Shown here piece after piece: positions 1-8,154 of a stretch of DNA of 17,602 bases. The stretch's first letter is position 1; every line of letters begins with the position of its first letter. The stretch is from an uncultured Eubacteriales bacterium. Its GTDB lineage: Bacteria > Bacillota > Clostridia > Oscillospirales > Oscillospiraceae. The translations under genes and the position numbers were made by a program. The notes below the pieces were generated by a model. It worked only from the letters and a program-made list of their open reading frames with translations, had not been told where the DNA came from and searched no databases. The stretch spans positions 1-17,602 of the forward strand of contig USGS01000032.1 of assembly GCA_900554275.1 (NCBI GenBank), read 5' to 3'.

Positions 1-87
1 TTTATCTGATTTGAGGCGGGCCTTGCCCCCTCAAGCTCCCCCGCTGCTCACTCATCGAAACTTGCAGCATGGTTTTTAGATAGTCTG

Positions 88-115
88 AGAGGGCAGGCCG
101 GTGGGCCTGCCCTCT
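88..115. repeat. 12-bp perfect hairpin, GGTG loop
   Basis: AGAGGGCAGGCC (88-99) pairs perfectly with GGCCTGCCCTCT (104-115) around a four-base loop. Neither strand has a run of T after the stem, so it is not a standard intrinsic terminator. It could be a weak terminator for a gene to the left, or an mRNA-stabilising or spacer hairpin. Confidence 0.6.
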
Positions 116-154
116 GCGTATCCACATCTTCACATCAAGATTTACGATTTGTTC

Positions 155-183
155 TTTCTTTTTCCCCGGGAAATTGGTATACT
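155..183 (+). promoter_or_regulatory. Probable promoter of the DUF4340/two-component operon
   Basis: The -10 box TATACT (178-183) carries an extended -10 TG at 175-176, and a weak -35 TTTCTT (155-160) sits 17 bases upstream. It lies 32 bases before the start codon of the first operon gene, with the ribosome binding site between. The extended -10 makes the poor -35 acceptable for a housekeeping sigma-A promoter. Confidence 0.5.
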
Positions 184-215
184 GAGGGGCAGAATACGGC
201 AAAGGAGACACAGAC

Positions 216-1127
216 ATGAAACGACGGATACGGGCGATGGCGCTGCTGGCGGCGCTGACGCTTTTGTGCGGCTGCGGCAAGAAGGAGGCCCAGCCTCAGC
301 AGGAGGATATGGCGGTGAACATCGTGCCGGTGGAGGGCGTGACGGCGCTGGAGCTGTGCGACGGCGAGGTGACGCTGCGGTTCGCCCGGACGGACGACAC
401 CTGGCACTGGGTGGACGACGGGACGTTCCCGCTGGATCAGGACGCCGTGGCGGCGCTGCTGGCGCTGCCGTCATCGCTGGCCGCCGCAGAGCCGGTGCAG
501 GGCCAGGGTGAGCTGAGCGGCTATGGGCTGGAGACGCCGAAAAAATACGTGACGGCCACGGCGGACGGCGCGGACAGCACCATCTATGTGGGGTCGCAGA
601 CATCGGACGGGCACTGGTACGTGCTGACGCCGGACGGCGTGGTGCGGCTGGCCGCCCAGGCAGATGGCGAGGCGTTGAGCCGCAGCATCTACGACATGGC
701 GGTGCTGCCGGAGCTGCCGGCCATCACGGAGGAGAATTTGATCTCCCTGACGCTGACCGGGGCGGAGGGCAAGCAGGTGACGTTCTCGGTGGACGAGAGC
801 GGCGTGCGGAGGTCCGGCGCGCGGGATGTGACGGAAAAGACGGCATCATTGGTGGACGAGCTGGGGAAGCTGGCCGTGACGGCCTGCGTGGACTATGACC
901 CGGCGGACGGCGCGGCGGCAGTATGCGGATTGGATGCGCCGGAGGCCATACTGGCGGTGAACTACGTCAACGCCCACGGCGGCGACGGCGCGCTGACGCT
1001 GACCGTCGGCGGCAGCACCGGCGACGGAGGGCGGTATGTGACGCTGAACGGCGACGCCACCATTTATCGCATGGAGGAGACGGGACTGGCCCAGGTGCTG
1101 ACGCTGGCGGCGCTGGGACTTTCGTAA
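216..1127 (+). CDS. DUF4340-type lipoprotein
   Basis: Predicted exported lipoprotein of 303 residues. The start follows AAAGGAG (201-207) with 8 bases spacing. The N-terminus has a basic start (MKRRIR), a hydrophobic stretch of about residues 7-17, and a lipobox LCGC with Cys20 as the probable lipidated residue, so the mature protein should be anchored on the outer face of the membrane. The rest is a soluble, beta-rich and acidic domain with repeated patterns such as 'LELCDGEVTLRF' and a central 'YGLETPKKYVT' segment, which fits the DUF4340 family (often repeated copies of a small beta domain). The biochemical role of DUF4340 is not established; some members accompany ABC-type or gliding-related systems. 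Here it is the first gene of an operon with a two-component system, 31 bases upstream of the regulator, and could be an accessory sensor. The family call rests on pattern recognition only. Confidence 0.7.
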   Translation: MKRRIRAMALLAALTLLCGCGKKEAQPQQEDMAVNIVPVEGVTALELCDGEVTLRFARTDDTWHWVDDGTFPLDQDAVAALLALPSSLAAAEPVQGQGELSGYGLETPKKYVTATADGADSTIYVGSQTSDGHWYVLTPDGVVRLAAQADGEALSRSIYDMAVLPELPAITEENLISLTLTGAEGKQVTFSVDESGVRRSGARDVTEKTASLVDELGKLAVTACVDYDPADGAAAVCGLDAPEAILAVNYVNAHGGDGALTLTVGGSTGDGGRYVTLNGDATIYRMEETGLAQVLTLAALGLS

Positions 1128-1158
1128 GAAACGCCGGAAACGGCGAAAGGAGTTCGGT

Positions 1159-1842
1159 ATGCGGATATTGATCGTGGAGGACGAGAAGCGGCTGGCATCC
1201 ACGCTGGCGGAGCTGCTGCACCGGCAGGGCTACACGGCGGACGTGTGCAACGACGGCATATCCGGGCTGGACAACGCCCGCAGTGGTATCTATGACCTGC
1301 TGGTGCTGGACGCCATGCTGCCGGGGATGGACGGCTTCACGCTGCTGCGGGAGCTGCGGAGCGGCGGCAGCAGTCTGCCGGTGCTGATGCTGACGGCCCG
1401 GAGCGAGCTGAGCGACCGGGTGCGGGGGCTGGACTGCGGCGCGGACTACTATCTGACCAAGCCCTTTGAGTCGGAGGAGCTGCTGGCCTGCATCCGCTCG
1501 CTGCTGCGGCGCAGCGGCGAGGAGGTCAGCGCCGACGCGGGGGAGACGGTCTTCGGAGACCTGACGCTGCGGCAGTCCACGTTTCTGCTGCGGTGCGGCG
1601 AACGGGAGGTGCGGCTGAGCCGGCGGGAGTACGACCTGATGGAGCTGCTGATGAAGAACGGCAGCCAGATCGTGACGAAGGAGCAGCTGATATTGAAGGT
1701 GTGGGGCTATGACTCTGCGGCAGAGGACAACAACGTGGAGGTGTATATCTCCTTCCTGCGGCGGAAGCTGACCCATTTGCAGTCCGGAGTCCGCATCAAG
1801 ACACTGCGGCTGGTGGGCTACTGCCTGGAGGTGGAGGCATGA
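1159..1842 (+). CDS. OmpR/PhoB-family response regulator
   Basis: DNA-binding response regulator of 227 residues, normal length for the OmpR class. The receiver domain (about 1-115) has the acidic pocket E7/D8, the phosphoacceptor D51 in 'LVLDAMLPGMDG', the switch threonine T79 and the conserved K101 before P102. The C-terminal winged helix (about 130-227) shows the typical 'LSRREYDLMELLMKNGSQIVTKEQL' start region, 'VWGYDS' and 'VEVYISFLRRKL'. The ribosome binding site AAAGGAG is at 1146-1152, 6 bases before the start. Its last codon overlaps the start of the kinase gene (ATGA, 1839-1842), so the two are translationally coupled cognate partners. It most resembles the many orphan-named Clostridia regulators; target genes cannot be told from the sequence, although control of its own operon is usual. 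Confidence 0.95.
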   Translation: MRILIVEDEKRLASTLAELLHRQGYTADVCNDGISGLDNARSGIYDLLVLDAMLPGMDGFTLLRELRSGGSSLPVLMLTARSELSDRVRGLDCGADYYLTKPFESEELLACIRSLLRRSGEEVSADAGETVFGDLTLRQSTFLLRCGEREVRLSRREYDLMELLMKNGSQIVTKEQLILKVWGYDSAAEDNNVEVYISFLRRKLTHLQSGVRIKTLRLVGYCLEVEA

Positions 1843-3062
1843 TACGCCATCTGCGCTGGAAGGTGGTGGCCACCAATATGCTGCTGATCTCGCTGGTGCT
1901 GCTGACGGTGTTCGCGGCGGTGGTGCTGATCTCCCGGGCGAACTACCGCGAGAGCGTGCAGCAGCAGCTGTATCAGGCGCTGGAGAGCGGAGACTACGGC
2001 TCGCGGCAGCCCGGCGCGGAGGGCATCCCCTGCTTCGTGGCGGAGGTGTATGCCAGCGGCATGGCCCGGGTGGCGGGCAACAGCTACTATGACCTCAGCG
2101 ACCAGAGCCAGCTGGCGGCCATCGTGACCGAGGCGCTGGCCCAGGAGGAGGACACGGGATTGCTGGCGGATTTCCACCTGCGGTATCTGCGCAAGACCGG
2201 GTATACCAGCACGCTGATCGCCTTTACGGACACCACACTGGAGAGCACCACCATGCGGTCTATGGCGGCGGTGTGCTCGCTGGCAGGGTCGGCGGCGCTG
2301 CTGGTGCTGTTTTTGTGCAGCTATCTGCTGTCCGGCGTGGTGACGCGGCCGGTGGGCGCGGCGTGGGCGCAGCAGGAGCAGTTTCTGTCCGACGCCAGCC
2401 ATGAGCTGAAAACGCCGCTGACGGTGATATTGTCCTCGGCGGAGCTGCTGAACCAGTCGGCGCTGCCGGAGCAGGCGGTGTATATCGACAACATCCGGGA
2501 GGAGAGCCGGCGGATGAAGCTGCTGGTGGAGGATATGCTGACGCTGTCCCGGGCTCAGCGCAGCGCCGGGTCGCTGCCGGAGCAGACGGCGGACCTGTCG
2601 GAGGCGGCGATGACGGCGGCGCTGCGATTCGAGCCGGTGGCCTTTGAGGCCGGAAAACGGCTGGAGTACGACATCGCGCCGGAGCTGCCGGTACGGGGCG
2701 ACGGCGGGAAGCTGGGCCAGGCGCTGGCGGCGCTGCTGGACAACGCGGTGAAGTATTCCGCCGGCGGCACGGACATCCGCCTGACGGCGGAGAAGCAGGG
2801 ACGCTTCGCTGTGGTGGCGGTGGCGGACAGCGGACCGGACATCCCGGCGGACAAGCTGCCCCATATTTTTGACCGGTTTTACCGGGCGGACGAGGCCCGG
2901 ACGGACGGCGACAGCTTTGGACTGGGGCTGCCTATCGCCAAGGCCATCATCGACGCACACCGGGGCACGCTGCGCTGCGAGAGCGGCGGAGGCGTGACGC
3001 GGTTCATCATCACCCTGCCGCTGGCGGCGGGGAAGCAGGAAAGAGGGACAGACCATGCTTGA
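1839..3062 (+). CDS. Membrane sensor histidine kinase
   Basis: Histidine kinase of 407 residues, partner of the preceding regulator. Transmembrane segments are at about 13-33 and 141-166, giving an extracytoplasmic loop of about 105 residues for signal sensing. No HAMP domain separates the second segment from the kinase core: the H-box 'SHELKTPLT' with phosphoacceptor H188 follows within about 20 residues. The ATP-binding domain has the N-box 'DNAVKYS' (301-307), a G1 box 'DSGPDIP' (330-336), the F-box 'FDRFYR' (344-349) and a G2 box 'GLGLPIAK' (361-368). The G1 box normally reads DxGxG; here the second glycine is aspartate (codon GAC at 2838-2840), which is odd and might weaken nucleotide binding. 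The start is fixed by the ATGA overlap with the regulator. The ligand is unknown. Its 3' end overlaps the next gene by 8 bases. Confidence 0.93.
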   Translation: MIRHLRWKVVATNMLLISLVLLTVFAAVVLISRANYRESVQQQLYQALESGDYGSRQPGAEGIPCFVAEVYASGMARVAGNSYYDLSDQSQLAAIVTEALAQEEDTGLLADFHLRYLRKTGYTSTLIAFTDTTLESTTMRSMAAVCSLAGSAALLVLFLCSYLLSGVVTRPVGAAWAQQEQFLSDASHELKTPLTVILSSAELLNQSALPEQAVYIDNIREESRRMKLLVEDMLTLSRAQRSAGSLPEQTADLSEAAMTAALRFEPVAFEAGKRLEYDIAPELPVRGDGGKLGQALAALLDNAVKYSAGGTDIRLTAEKQGRFAVVAVADSGPDIPADKLPHIFDRFYRADEARTDGDSFGLGLPIAKAIIDAHRGTLRCESGGGVTRFIITLPLAAGKQERGTDHA

Positions 3063-4638
3063 CACAATTATTCGGAACGGTACGGTGATAGACGGCACCG
3101 GTGCGCCGGGCTTCCGGGCGGACGTGGCCATTCAGGACGGAAGGATCGCCGCGGTAGGCGACCTGACGGGCCGGGAGGCCCGGCAGGAGGTGGACGCGGC
3201 GGGCCTGACGGTGACGCCGGGATTTATCGACATACACCGCCACGCCGACGCGGCAGCGTTCCGCCCCGGCTTCGGCGCGGCGGAGCTGTGCCAGGGCTTG
3301 ACCACCATCGTCAACGGCAACTGCGGCCTGAGCTGTGCGCCCTTTGGCGCGGCCCACGGCCGGGCCATACGGGACTATCTGCGGCCCATCACCGGGGAGA
3401 TTCCGGCGGAGATGGCCACCGGATCGCTGGCGGACTACTTCGCGTCGCTGCCGCCGCTGCCCCTGCACATGGGGATGCTGGCCGGCGCGGGGGTGCTGCG
3501 GGCCGACGCGGCTGGCTATGAGCTGGAGCATCTGGAGGACCGGCACTACCGGGCCATACACCGGGCGCTGGAGCAGGCGCTGGCCGACGGTGCGCTGGGC
3601 GTGTCTCTGGGACTGGGCTACGCGCCGGAGTGCTTTTACACCACGGAAGAGCTGATCCGGGCCTTGCAGCCCATCGCCGGGCAGGACGTGCCGGTGACGG
3701 TACACATGAGGCAGGAGGGCGGCGGCGTATGCCAGTCCGTGGAGGAGATGCTGGCGGTGGCCCGGGCGCTGGGTGTGCCCATGCACATCAGCCATCTGAA
3801 GGCCATGGGCCGGGAGAACTGGGGGACGAAGATACCCCGGGCGCTGGCTCTGATGGAAAGCGCCCGGCGGGAGGGGCTGGATGTGAGCTGCGACGTGTAT
3901 CCCTACACCGCCGGCTCCACCCAGCTGCTGCACATTCTGCCGCCGGAGTTTCTGGAGGGCGGCATGGACGCGGTGGCGGAGCGGCTGGCCGATCCCCGCC
4001 AGCGGGAGCTGCTGGCCCGCCGCATCGAGAGCGGCGAGGGCTTTGACGACATCGCCCGGCTGGCGGGGTGGGACGGCATTTTGCTTACCAGCCTGCACTG
4101 TCCGGAGGATCAGATCTATCTGGGCAAGAGCGTGGCGGAGATGGCGGAGATGGAGCACAAGACACCGCTGGACGCCTGCTGCGACCTGCTGATCCGGGAG
4201 CACTGCCAGGTGACGATGATCGACTTTATGGCTTCGGAGGAGGACATTGCGGGTATTCTTCGCGACCCGTACAGCAGCCTGATCTCCGACGCCACCTATC
4301 CCACGGAGGGGCAGCCCCACCCGCGGGTATACGGCAGCTGCACAAGGCTGCTGGAGCACTTTGTCCGGGAGACGGGGACACTGACGTGGGAGCAGGCCGT
4401 GCACAAGCTGACGGGCGCGCCGGCAGCGGCCCTGCGGCTGCGGGGCAAGGGCGTGCTGGCCCAGGGGGCGGACGCGGACGTGTGTGTGTTCGACCCGGAG
4501 AAACTCCACGAGAAGGGAACGTATCAGCGGCCACGGCAGACGGCGGAGGGCATGACGCTGGTGCTGGTGGATGGCCAGGCCGCCGTCCGGGACGGGCAGC
4601 TGACCGGCGTGATGGCCGGACGGGCGATACGGAGATGA
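3055..4638 (+). CDS. N-acyl-D-amino-acid deacylase-type amidohydrolase
   Basis: Cytoplasmic metal-dependent amidohydrolase of 527 residues, the usual length for D-aminoacylases. These enzymes hydrolyse N-acyl-D-amino acids to the D-amino acid and a carboxylate, and the family also contains dihydroorotase- and hydantoinase-like members. The N-terminus 'IIRNGTVIDGTGAP' and the metal motif 'GFIDIHRHAD' (H61, H63) are typical. C90 in 'NGNCGLS' matches the cysteine that bridges zinc in D-aminoacylase, H217 in 'VHMRQEG' and H244/H247 in 'MHISHLK' match the further histidine ligands, and D412 in 'ISDATYP' followed by 'HPRVYG' matches the catalytic aspartate region. The start overlaps the kinase stop by 8 bases, with an AGGAAAGAGG ribosome binding site inside the kinase gene, so translation is coupled. 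No signal peptide is visible. Location in a two-component operon suggests regulated use of D-amino acid derivatives, perhaps from peptidoglycan turnover (inference). The substrate is not proven. Confidence 0.85.
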   Translation: MLDTIIRNGTVIDGTGAPGFRADVAIQDGRIAAVGDLTGREARQEVDAAGLTVTPGFIDIHRHADAAAFRPGFGAAELCQGLTTIVNGNCGLSCAPFGAAHGRAIRDYLRPITGEIPAEMATGSLADYFASLPPLPLHMGMLAGAGVLRADAAGYELEHLEDRHYRAIHRALEQALADGALGVSLGLGYAPECFYTTEELIRALQPIAGQDVPVTVHMRQEGGGVCQSVEEMLAVARALGVPMHISHLKAMGRENWGTKIPRALALMESARREGLDVSCDVYPYTAGSTQLLHILPPEFLEGGMDAVAERLADPRQRELLARRIESGEGFDDIARLAGWDGILLTSLHCPEDQIYLGKSVAEMAEMEHKTPLDACCDLLIREHCQVTMIDFMASEEDIAGILRDPYSSLISDATYPTEGQPHPRVYGSCTRLLEHFVRETGTLTWEQAVHKLTGAPAAALRLRGKGVLAQGADADVCVFDPEKLHEKGTYQRPRQTAEGMTLVLVDGQAAVRDGQLTGVMAGRAIRR

Positions 4639-4646
4639 ATAAAGCA

Positions 4647-4676
4647 AAAAAAGAACCGCCGAGGCGGTTCTTTTTT
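4647..4676. terminator. Bidirectional intrinsic terminator between the deacylase gene and prmA
   Basis: A perfect 13-bp stem (4647-4659 with 4664-4676) encloses a CGAG loop. The core is GAACCGC/GCGGTTC, flanked by an A-run on one side and a T-run on the other, so it works as a rho-independent terminator on both strands. It lies 8 bases past the deacylase stop, and its right edge overlaps the prmA stop codon (4675-4677). Confidence 0.93.
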
Positions 4677-5631
4677 ATGTTCGGCTCAGGTAGCTGAACC
4701 AGCCCTCGCTGCTGCGCTGCTCGATCACGTCCCAGCCGTCGGACCTCAGCTTTTGCAGCACCTCCTCCGCCCGGTCATCGATGATACCGGAGCAGAGGAA
4801 CAGGCCGCCGGGCTTCAGAAAGTCCCGGACGCTGCCGCTGAGACCCATGATGACGTCGGCCACGATGTTGGCCACCACCATGTCGTAGCCGCCGCCCATT
4901 TCGGTGCGGAGCTGCTGGTCGTGGAGCACATCGCCCCAGCGAACGGTGTAGGTGTCGCGGGTGATACCGTTGAGGGCAGCGTTTTCGTAGGCCACATCCA
5001 CGCACTTCTCATCGATGTCGCAGGCGAAGGCGCTGGCCGCGCCCAGCCGCAGGGCGGCGATGGACAGGATGCCGCTGCCGCAGCCCAGATCCAGGACCTT
5101 TTCACCGCCGTGGATGTGGGCGTCCAGCGCCTGCAGGCACAGGCGGGTGGTGGCATGGCTGCCCGTGCCAAAAGTCAGGCCGGGGTTCAGCCGCAGGGTG
5201 ATCCGCTGCGGGTCAGAGGCCTGCTCCCACTCCGGGACGACCAGCAGGCGAGCGCCGATCTCCATGGGCTTGTAGAACTGCTTCCAGTTGTTCTCCCAGT
5301 CCGCGTCGGCCACGTTGTCCATGGTCAGCCGCAGGGGGGCGTACTCCGGGTGCGCCTTTTTCATGGCGGACATGGCCATGCGCACGGCGGCGATGGTGGA
5401 CAGGGCGTTCTCGTTCCGCTCCAGATAGAACGTGACACGGCTGACGCCCCGCTTTTCCGCCAGCAGTTCCTCGTCCACATAGTCCCAGTACTGGCGGTTG
5501 TGCTCCAGGAAGTCCTGAAAGTCCGTCTCGTCGTCGATCATCAATCCCGTGACGCCCTGCTGCTCCAGCATGGCGCACACCGGGTCAAGGCCGGCGTGGG
5601 AGGTGTCGATCTTCATTTCCAGCCATTCCAT
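4675..5631 (-). CDS. prmA: Ribosomal protein L11 methyltransferase PrmA
   Basis: SAM-dependent methyltransferase of 318 residues that methylates ribosomal protein L11; the length is normal for Bacillota PrmA. The N-terminal L11-recognition domain begins 'MEWLEMKIDTSHAG', which matches the usual start of the family and supports the chosen ATG rather than the internal Met6. The ribosome binding site GGAGGA (5638-5643) is 6 bases upstream. The conserved 'GLTFGTGSHATTRLCL' is at about 151-166, SAM motif I 'LDLGCGSGILS' at 180-190, the acidic ribose-binding residue in 'FACDIDEKC' at about 205, and 'VVANIVADVI' at 252-261. The gene follows degV by 29 bases and probably shares its transcript. In many Clostridia prmA sits by dnaJ or rsmE, which are absent here. 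It is not expected to be essential. Confidence 0.95.
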   Translation of the reverse strand: MEWLEMKIDTSHAGLDPVCAMLEQQGVTGLMIDDETDFQDFLEHNRQYWDYVDEELLAEKRGVSRVTFYLERNENALSTIAAVRMAMSAMKKAHPEYAPLRLTMDNVADADWENNWKQFYKPMEIGARLLVVPEWEQASDPQRITLRLNPGLTFGTGSHATTRLCLQALDAHIHGGEKVLDLGCGSGILSIAALRLGAASAFACDIDEKCVDVAYENAALNGITRDTYTVRWGDVLHDQQLRTEMGGGYDMVVANIVADVIMGLSGSVRDFLKPGGLFLCSGIIDDRAEEVLQKLRSDGWDVIEQRSSEGWFSYLSRT

Positions 5632-5660
5632 GGCGTGTCCTCCGTTTTATGTATCTGGCC

Positions 5661-6533
5661 TCAGCGCTTCGTGCCGTAGAAGAACAGGCCCATGGTGTTC
5701 GGGCCGGTGTGGCTGCCGATGACCGGGCCGATGTAGTTGATGTAGACCTCCTTGACGCCGTAGCGGGCCTTCAGCTCCTCGGCCACAGCCCGGGCCTCCG
5801 CCTCGCAGTCGGCGTGGCAGATGAACATGGTCTGCTCGCTGGGCTCGATGCCCAGCTCCGCCACCTTGTCGATAAGGGCCTGCAGGCTGGCCTTGCGGCC
5901 GCGGGCCTTGCTCATGGGGATGAGCTTGCCCTCGTCGGAGGTGTGCATCACCGGCTTGATGGACAGCATCGTGCCCAGGAAGGCGGTGGTGGCGCTGACG
6001 CGGCCGCCCATCTTCAGGTAGTTCAGGTCGTCCACGGTGAACCAGTGGTCGATGTGGAGCTTGTTGTCCTCCACCCACTGCACCAGCTCCTCGGCGGTGA
6101 GGCCCTCGCGCTTCTTCTGCACCGTCAGGTACAGCAGCAGGCCCTGACCCAAAGAGGCGGACAGGGAGTCCACCACGTAGATCCTGGCGTCGGGAAACTC
6201 CTGACGCATATCCTCCGCGGCGATGCAGGCGCTTTGGTAGGTGGTGGACAGGGCGCTGGAGAAGCCGATGCACACAATGTCCCTGCCGCTTTCCAGCACG
6301 GGGCGCATGGCATCCTGGAACTGGCCCACGTTGGCGGCGGAGGTGGTGGCCAGCTTACCGGCCCGGATCTTGGAGTAGAAATCCTCAAAGCTGATGGCGC
6401 TGCCATCCAGCAGGTTGGGGTAGTCCTGGCCGTCGATATGGACCGTCAGGGGAACAACGGTCAGCTCCAGCTCCTTGGCCATGTGGTCCGTCAGGTCGCA
6501 GCAGCTGTCGGTCATGATAATGTAATCACGCAT
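5661..6533 (-). CDS. DegV family fatty-acid-binding protein
   Basis: DegV/FakB-type protein of 290 residues, full length for the family. Members bind a fatty acid between two domains and, in characterised Gram-positive FakAB systems, present it to a kinase (FakA) for phosphorylation on the way to phospholipid synthesis. Visible family marks are the start 'IIMTDSCCDL', 'KLATTSAANVGQF' (the loop that holds the carboxylate, about 60-72), 'GFSSALSTTYQSA' (about 90-102) and 'IGPVIGSHTGPNT' near the end, where GPGT is more usual. The ribosome binding site AAGGAGG is about 8 bases before the start. The gene has its own promoter (6566-6594) and is followed by prmA. No FakA-type kinase gene is in the window, so which kinase, if any, it serves is unknown. 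Confidence 0.93.
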   Translation of the reverse strand: MRDYIIMTDSCCDLTDHMAKELELTVVPLTVHIDGQDYPNLLDGSAISFEDFYSKIRAGKLATTSAANVGQFQDAMRPVLESGRDIVCIGFSSALSTTYQSACIAAEDMRQEFPDARIYVVDSLSASLGQGLLLYLTVQKKREGLTAEELVQWVEDNKLHIDHWFTVDDLNYLKMGGRVSATTAFLGTMLSIKPVMHTSDEGKLIPMSKARGRKASLQALIDKVAELGIEPSEQTMFICHADCEAEARAVAEELKARYGVKEVYINYIGPVIGSHTGPNTMGLFFYGTKR

Positions 6534-6565
6534 GGGGTAAAGCCTCCTTAAGTGCGATATGGGCT

Positions 6566-6594
6566 ATCATATCACGGAATGGGGAAAATGTAAA
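6566..6594 (-). promoter_or_regulatory. Promoter of degV-prmA
   Basis: Reading the - strand, TTTACA (6589-6594) and TATGAT (6566-6571) are separated by exactly 17 bases, a near-consensus sigma-A promoter. It lies 33 bases upstream of the degV start, with AAGGAGG in between. It should make degV-prmA expression independent of mnmE. Confidence 0.8.
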
Positions 6595-6619
6595 TAATAT
6601 AAGATATTAGATAGAAGAA

Positions 6620-7987
6620 TTATTTGCCCACGCAGAAGCGGGAGAAAATGGTGTCCACCAAATCGTCCCGGATGTGTTTGCCGTTCAGCTCGCCCAGCGC
6701 CTCCAGCGCCGCCTCACAGTCCGTCAGCACCGCGTCGGGGGTCATGCCGTTTTGCAGGGCGTCGTGGGCGTCGGTGACGGCGCTGAGGGCACGGGACACG
6801 GCGTCCGCCTGACGGGCATTGGTCAGCAGCGCGCCATCGGCGGGAGCGCCGGTGGGGAAGAGGGCGGCGATGGCACGGGTAAGCGCGTCCAGACCCAGGT
6901 TCTCCCTGGCGGACACGGAGAGGACGGTGTCGAAGCGGCCAGTGAGAGCGGCGGCGTCCGGATGGAGGGGCAGGTCGCACTTGTTCATCACCACCAGCAG
7001 GCGGGGGACTTGCCGGGCCAGGGCAATGGCCTCCTCGTCCTCTGCCGTGGGGGGGGACGAGCCGTCCAGCACGAGAATGGCCAGGGCGGCCTGATGGGCG
7101 GCGGCGCGGCTGCGTTCCACGCCCAAGGCCTCCACGGCGTCGCCGCCGTCGCGGATGCCGGCGGTATCCGTCAGCCGAAGCAGTACACCGCCCACGGGGA
7201 GCTTTTCCTCCACCGTGTCACGGGTCGTGCCGGCGATGTCGGTGACGATGGCCCGGTCATAGCCAAGCAGGGCGTTGAGCAGGGAGGACTTACCGGCGTT
7301 GGGCTTGCCCAGCAGCACGGTGGGTATGCCCTGCTTCAGCAGCTGCCCCCGGGAGAAGCCGGTCAGCAATCGCTCCAGATCCTGGCGGGCGGTGTGAAGC
7401 GTGTCCAGCAGCTCCGGCTGCCGGAGGTCCTCTATGTCCTCGTCGGGATAGTCCACCACGGCGTAGAACCGGGCGGCCATGGACAGGAGGGCTTCATAGA
7501 CGCGGTCCACGGTGCGGCTCAGCGTACCGGAGAGCTGGCAGACGGCGTTGTGGGCCTGCTCCGCCGTCTCGGCGTCGATGAGATCCGCCACCGCCTCGGC
7601 CTGCAGCAGGTCCAGCTGACCGCTGAGGAAGGCGCGGCGGGTAAACTCGCCGCCCTGGGCCTGACGGCAGCCGGCGGCGAACAGGGCGCGGAGGCCGGCG
7701 TCCAGCACCACCGGGCTGCCGTGACAGTGCAGCTCGGCGCAGTCCTCGCCGGTGTAGCTGTGGGGCGCGGGGAAGGTGACGCACAGCACGTTATCGATGA
7801 CGCGGCCCGTCCCATCCAGCAGGTCGCCCAGCACCATGGACCGGGGACGTTGTGCGGCGGCGGGTCTGCCGTTCCGGGCGCGGAACACCGCGTCCAGCGC
7901 GGTAAAGGTATCCGGCCCGGAGAGCCGGAGAATACCGATGGCGCTGGGGCTGCGGCCGGTGGCAATGGCGGCGATGGTGTGAGACAT
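6620..7987 (-). CDS. mnmE: tRNA uridine-5-carboxymethylaminomethyl modification GTPase MnmE
   Basis: GTPase of 455 residues, normal length. With MnmG it puts the carboxymethylaminomethyl (or aminomethyl) group on the wobble uridine of several tRNAs, using a tetrahydrofolate one-carbon unit. The N-terminal folate-binding domain starts 'TIAAIATGRSPSAIGILRLS' and includes 'SYTGEDCAELHCHG' (78-90). The inserted G domain has the P-loop 'GKPNAGKS' (227-234), 'GTTRDT' (253-258), 'DTAG' (274-277) and 'NKCD' (335-338). The C-terminus is 'FCVGK', carrying the family cysteine C452 (commonly CIGK). The ribosome binding site AAGGAGG is at 7996-8002. MnmE genes usually sit beside mnmG, rsmG, yidC or rnpA; none is here, so this copy stands apart from its partner. 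No GC-rich terminator separates it from degV, so some readthrough is likely. Confidence 0.97.
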   Translation of the reverse strand: MSHTIAAIATGRSPSAIGILRLSGPDTFTALDAVFRARNGRPAAAQRPRSMVLGDLLDGTGRVIDNVLCVTFPAPHSYTGEDCAELHCHGSPVVLDAGLRALFAAGCRQAQGGEFTRRAFLSGQLDLLQAEAVADLIDAETAEQAHNAVCQLSGTLSRTVDRVYEALLSMAARFYAVVDYPDEDIEDLRQPELLDTLHTARQDLERLLTGFSRGQLLKQGIPTVLLGKPNAGKSSLLNALLGYDRAIVTDIAGTTRDTVEEKLPVGGVLLRLTDTAGIRDGGDAVEALGVERSRAAAHQAALAILVLDGSSPPTAEDEEAIALARQVPRLLVVMNKCDLPLHPDAAALTGRFDTVLSVSARENLGLDALTRAIAALFPTGAPADGALLTNARQADAVSRALSAVTDAHDALQNGMTPDAVLTDCEAALEALGELNGKHIRDDLVDTIFSRFCVGK

Positions 7988-8036
7988 GGAAACGGCCTCC
8001 TTGGGTGATCATTACCTATATAATATAGCACGGATA

Positions 8037-8071
8037 GGCGGAAAAGGGAAGCGGAAGGCGGAAAAGGGAAG
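8037..8071. repeat. 15-bp direct repeat in the mnmE leader
   Basis: GGCGGAAAAGGGAAG occurs at 8037-8051 and again at 8057-8071, a 20-base period, followed by a further degenerate GAGGGAAG unit. On the - strand this is a pyrimidine-rich tract 50-85 bases upstream of mnmE. It may simply reflect slippage in a purine tract. Confidence 0.8.
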
Positions 8072-8154
8072 AGGGAAGAAAAAAGTTACCGGCAATTTTT
8101 TGCATAAAAGGTAAAAATTTGCTCGCCCGCCCCGCCGCTGCGACAGCAGCGGGG

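Larger units (their letters stand above)
1..215. other. Non-coding left edge of the window
   Basis: No convincing gene lies here. Short open frames on both strands have no ribosome binding site or recognisable protein pattern. The stretch holds a 12-bp hairpin at 88-115 and the promoter of the downstream operon at 155-183. Whatever gene lies to the left is outside the window. Confidence 0.6.

Noticed and set aside
2..280. 92-codon - strand open frame at the left edge
   Set aside because: It overlaps the start of the DUF4340 gene and its promoter, and crosses the hairpin at 88-115; no ribosome binding site.
1818..4647. Long - strand open frames (437 and 545 codons) opposite the kinase and deacylase genes
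   Set aside because: They are antisense to clear genes with intact motifs, are rich in Arg/His/Gln/Ala from GC-rich complement, and have no family pattern or ribosome binding site.
8037..8071. Start of a CRISPR or tandem array
   Set aside because: Only two copies of a 15-base purine-rich unit with a 5-base gap; no spacers and no cas genes.
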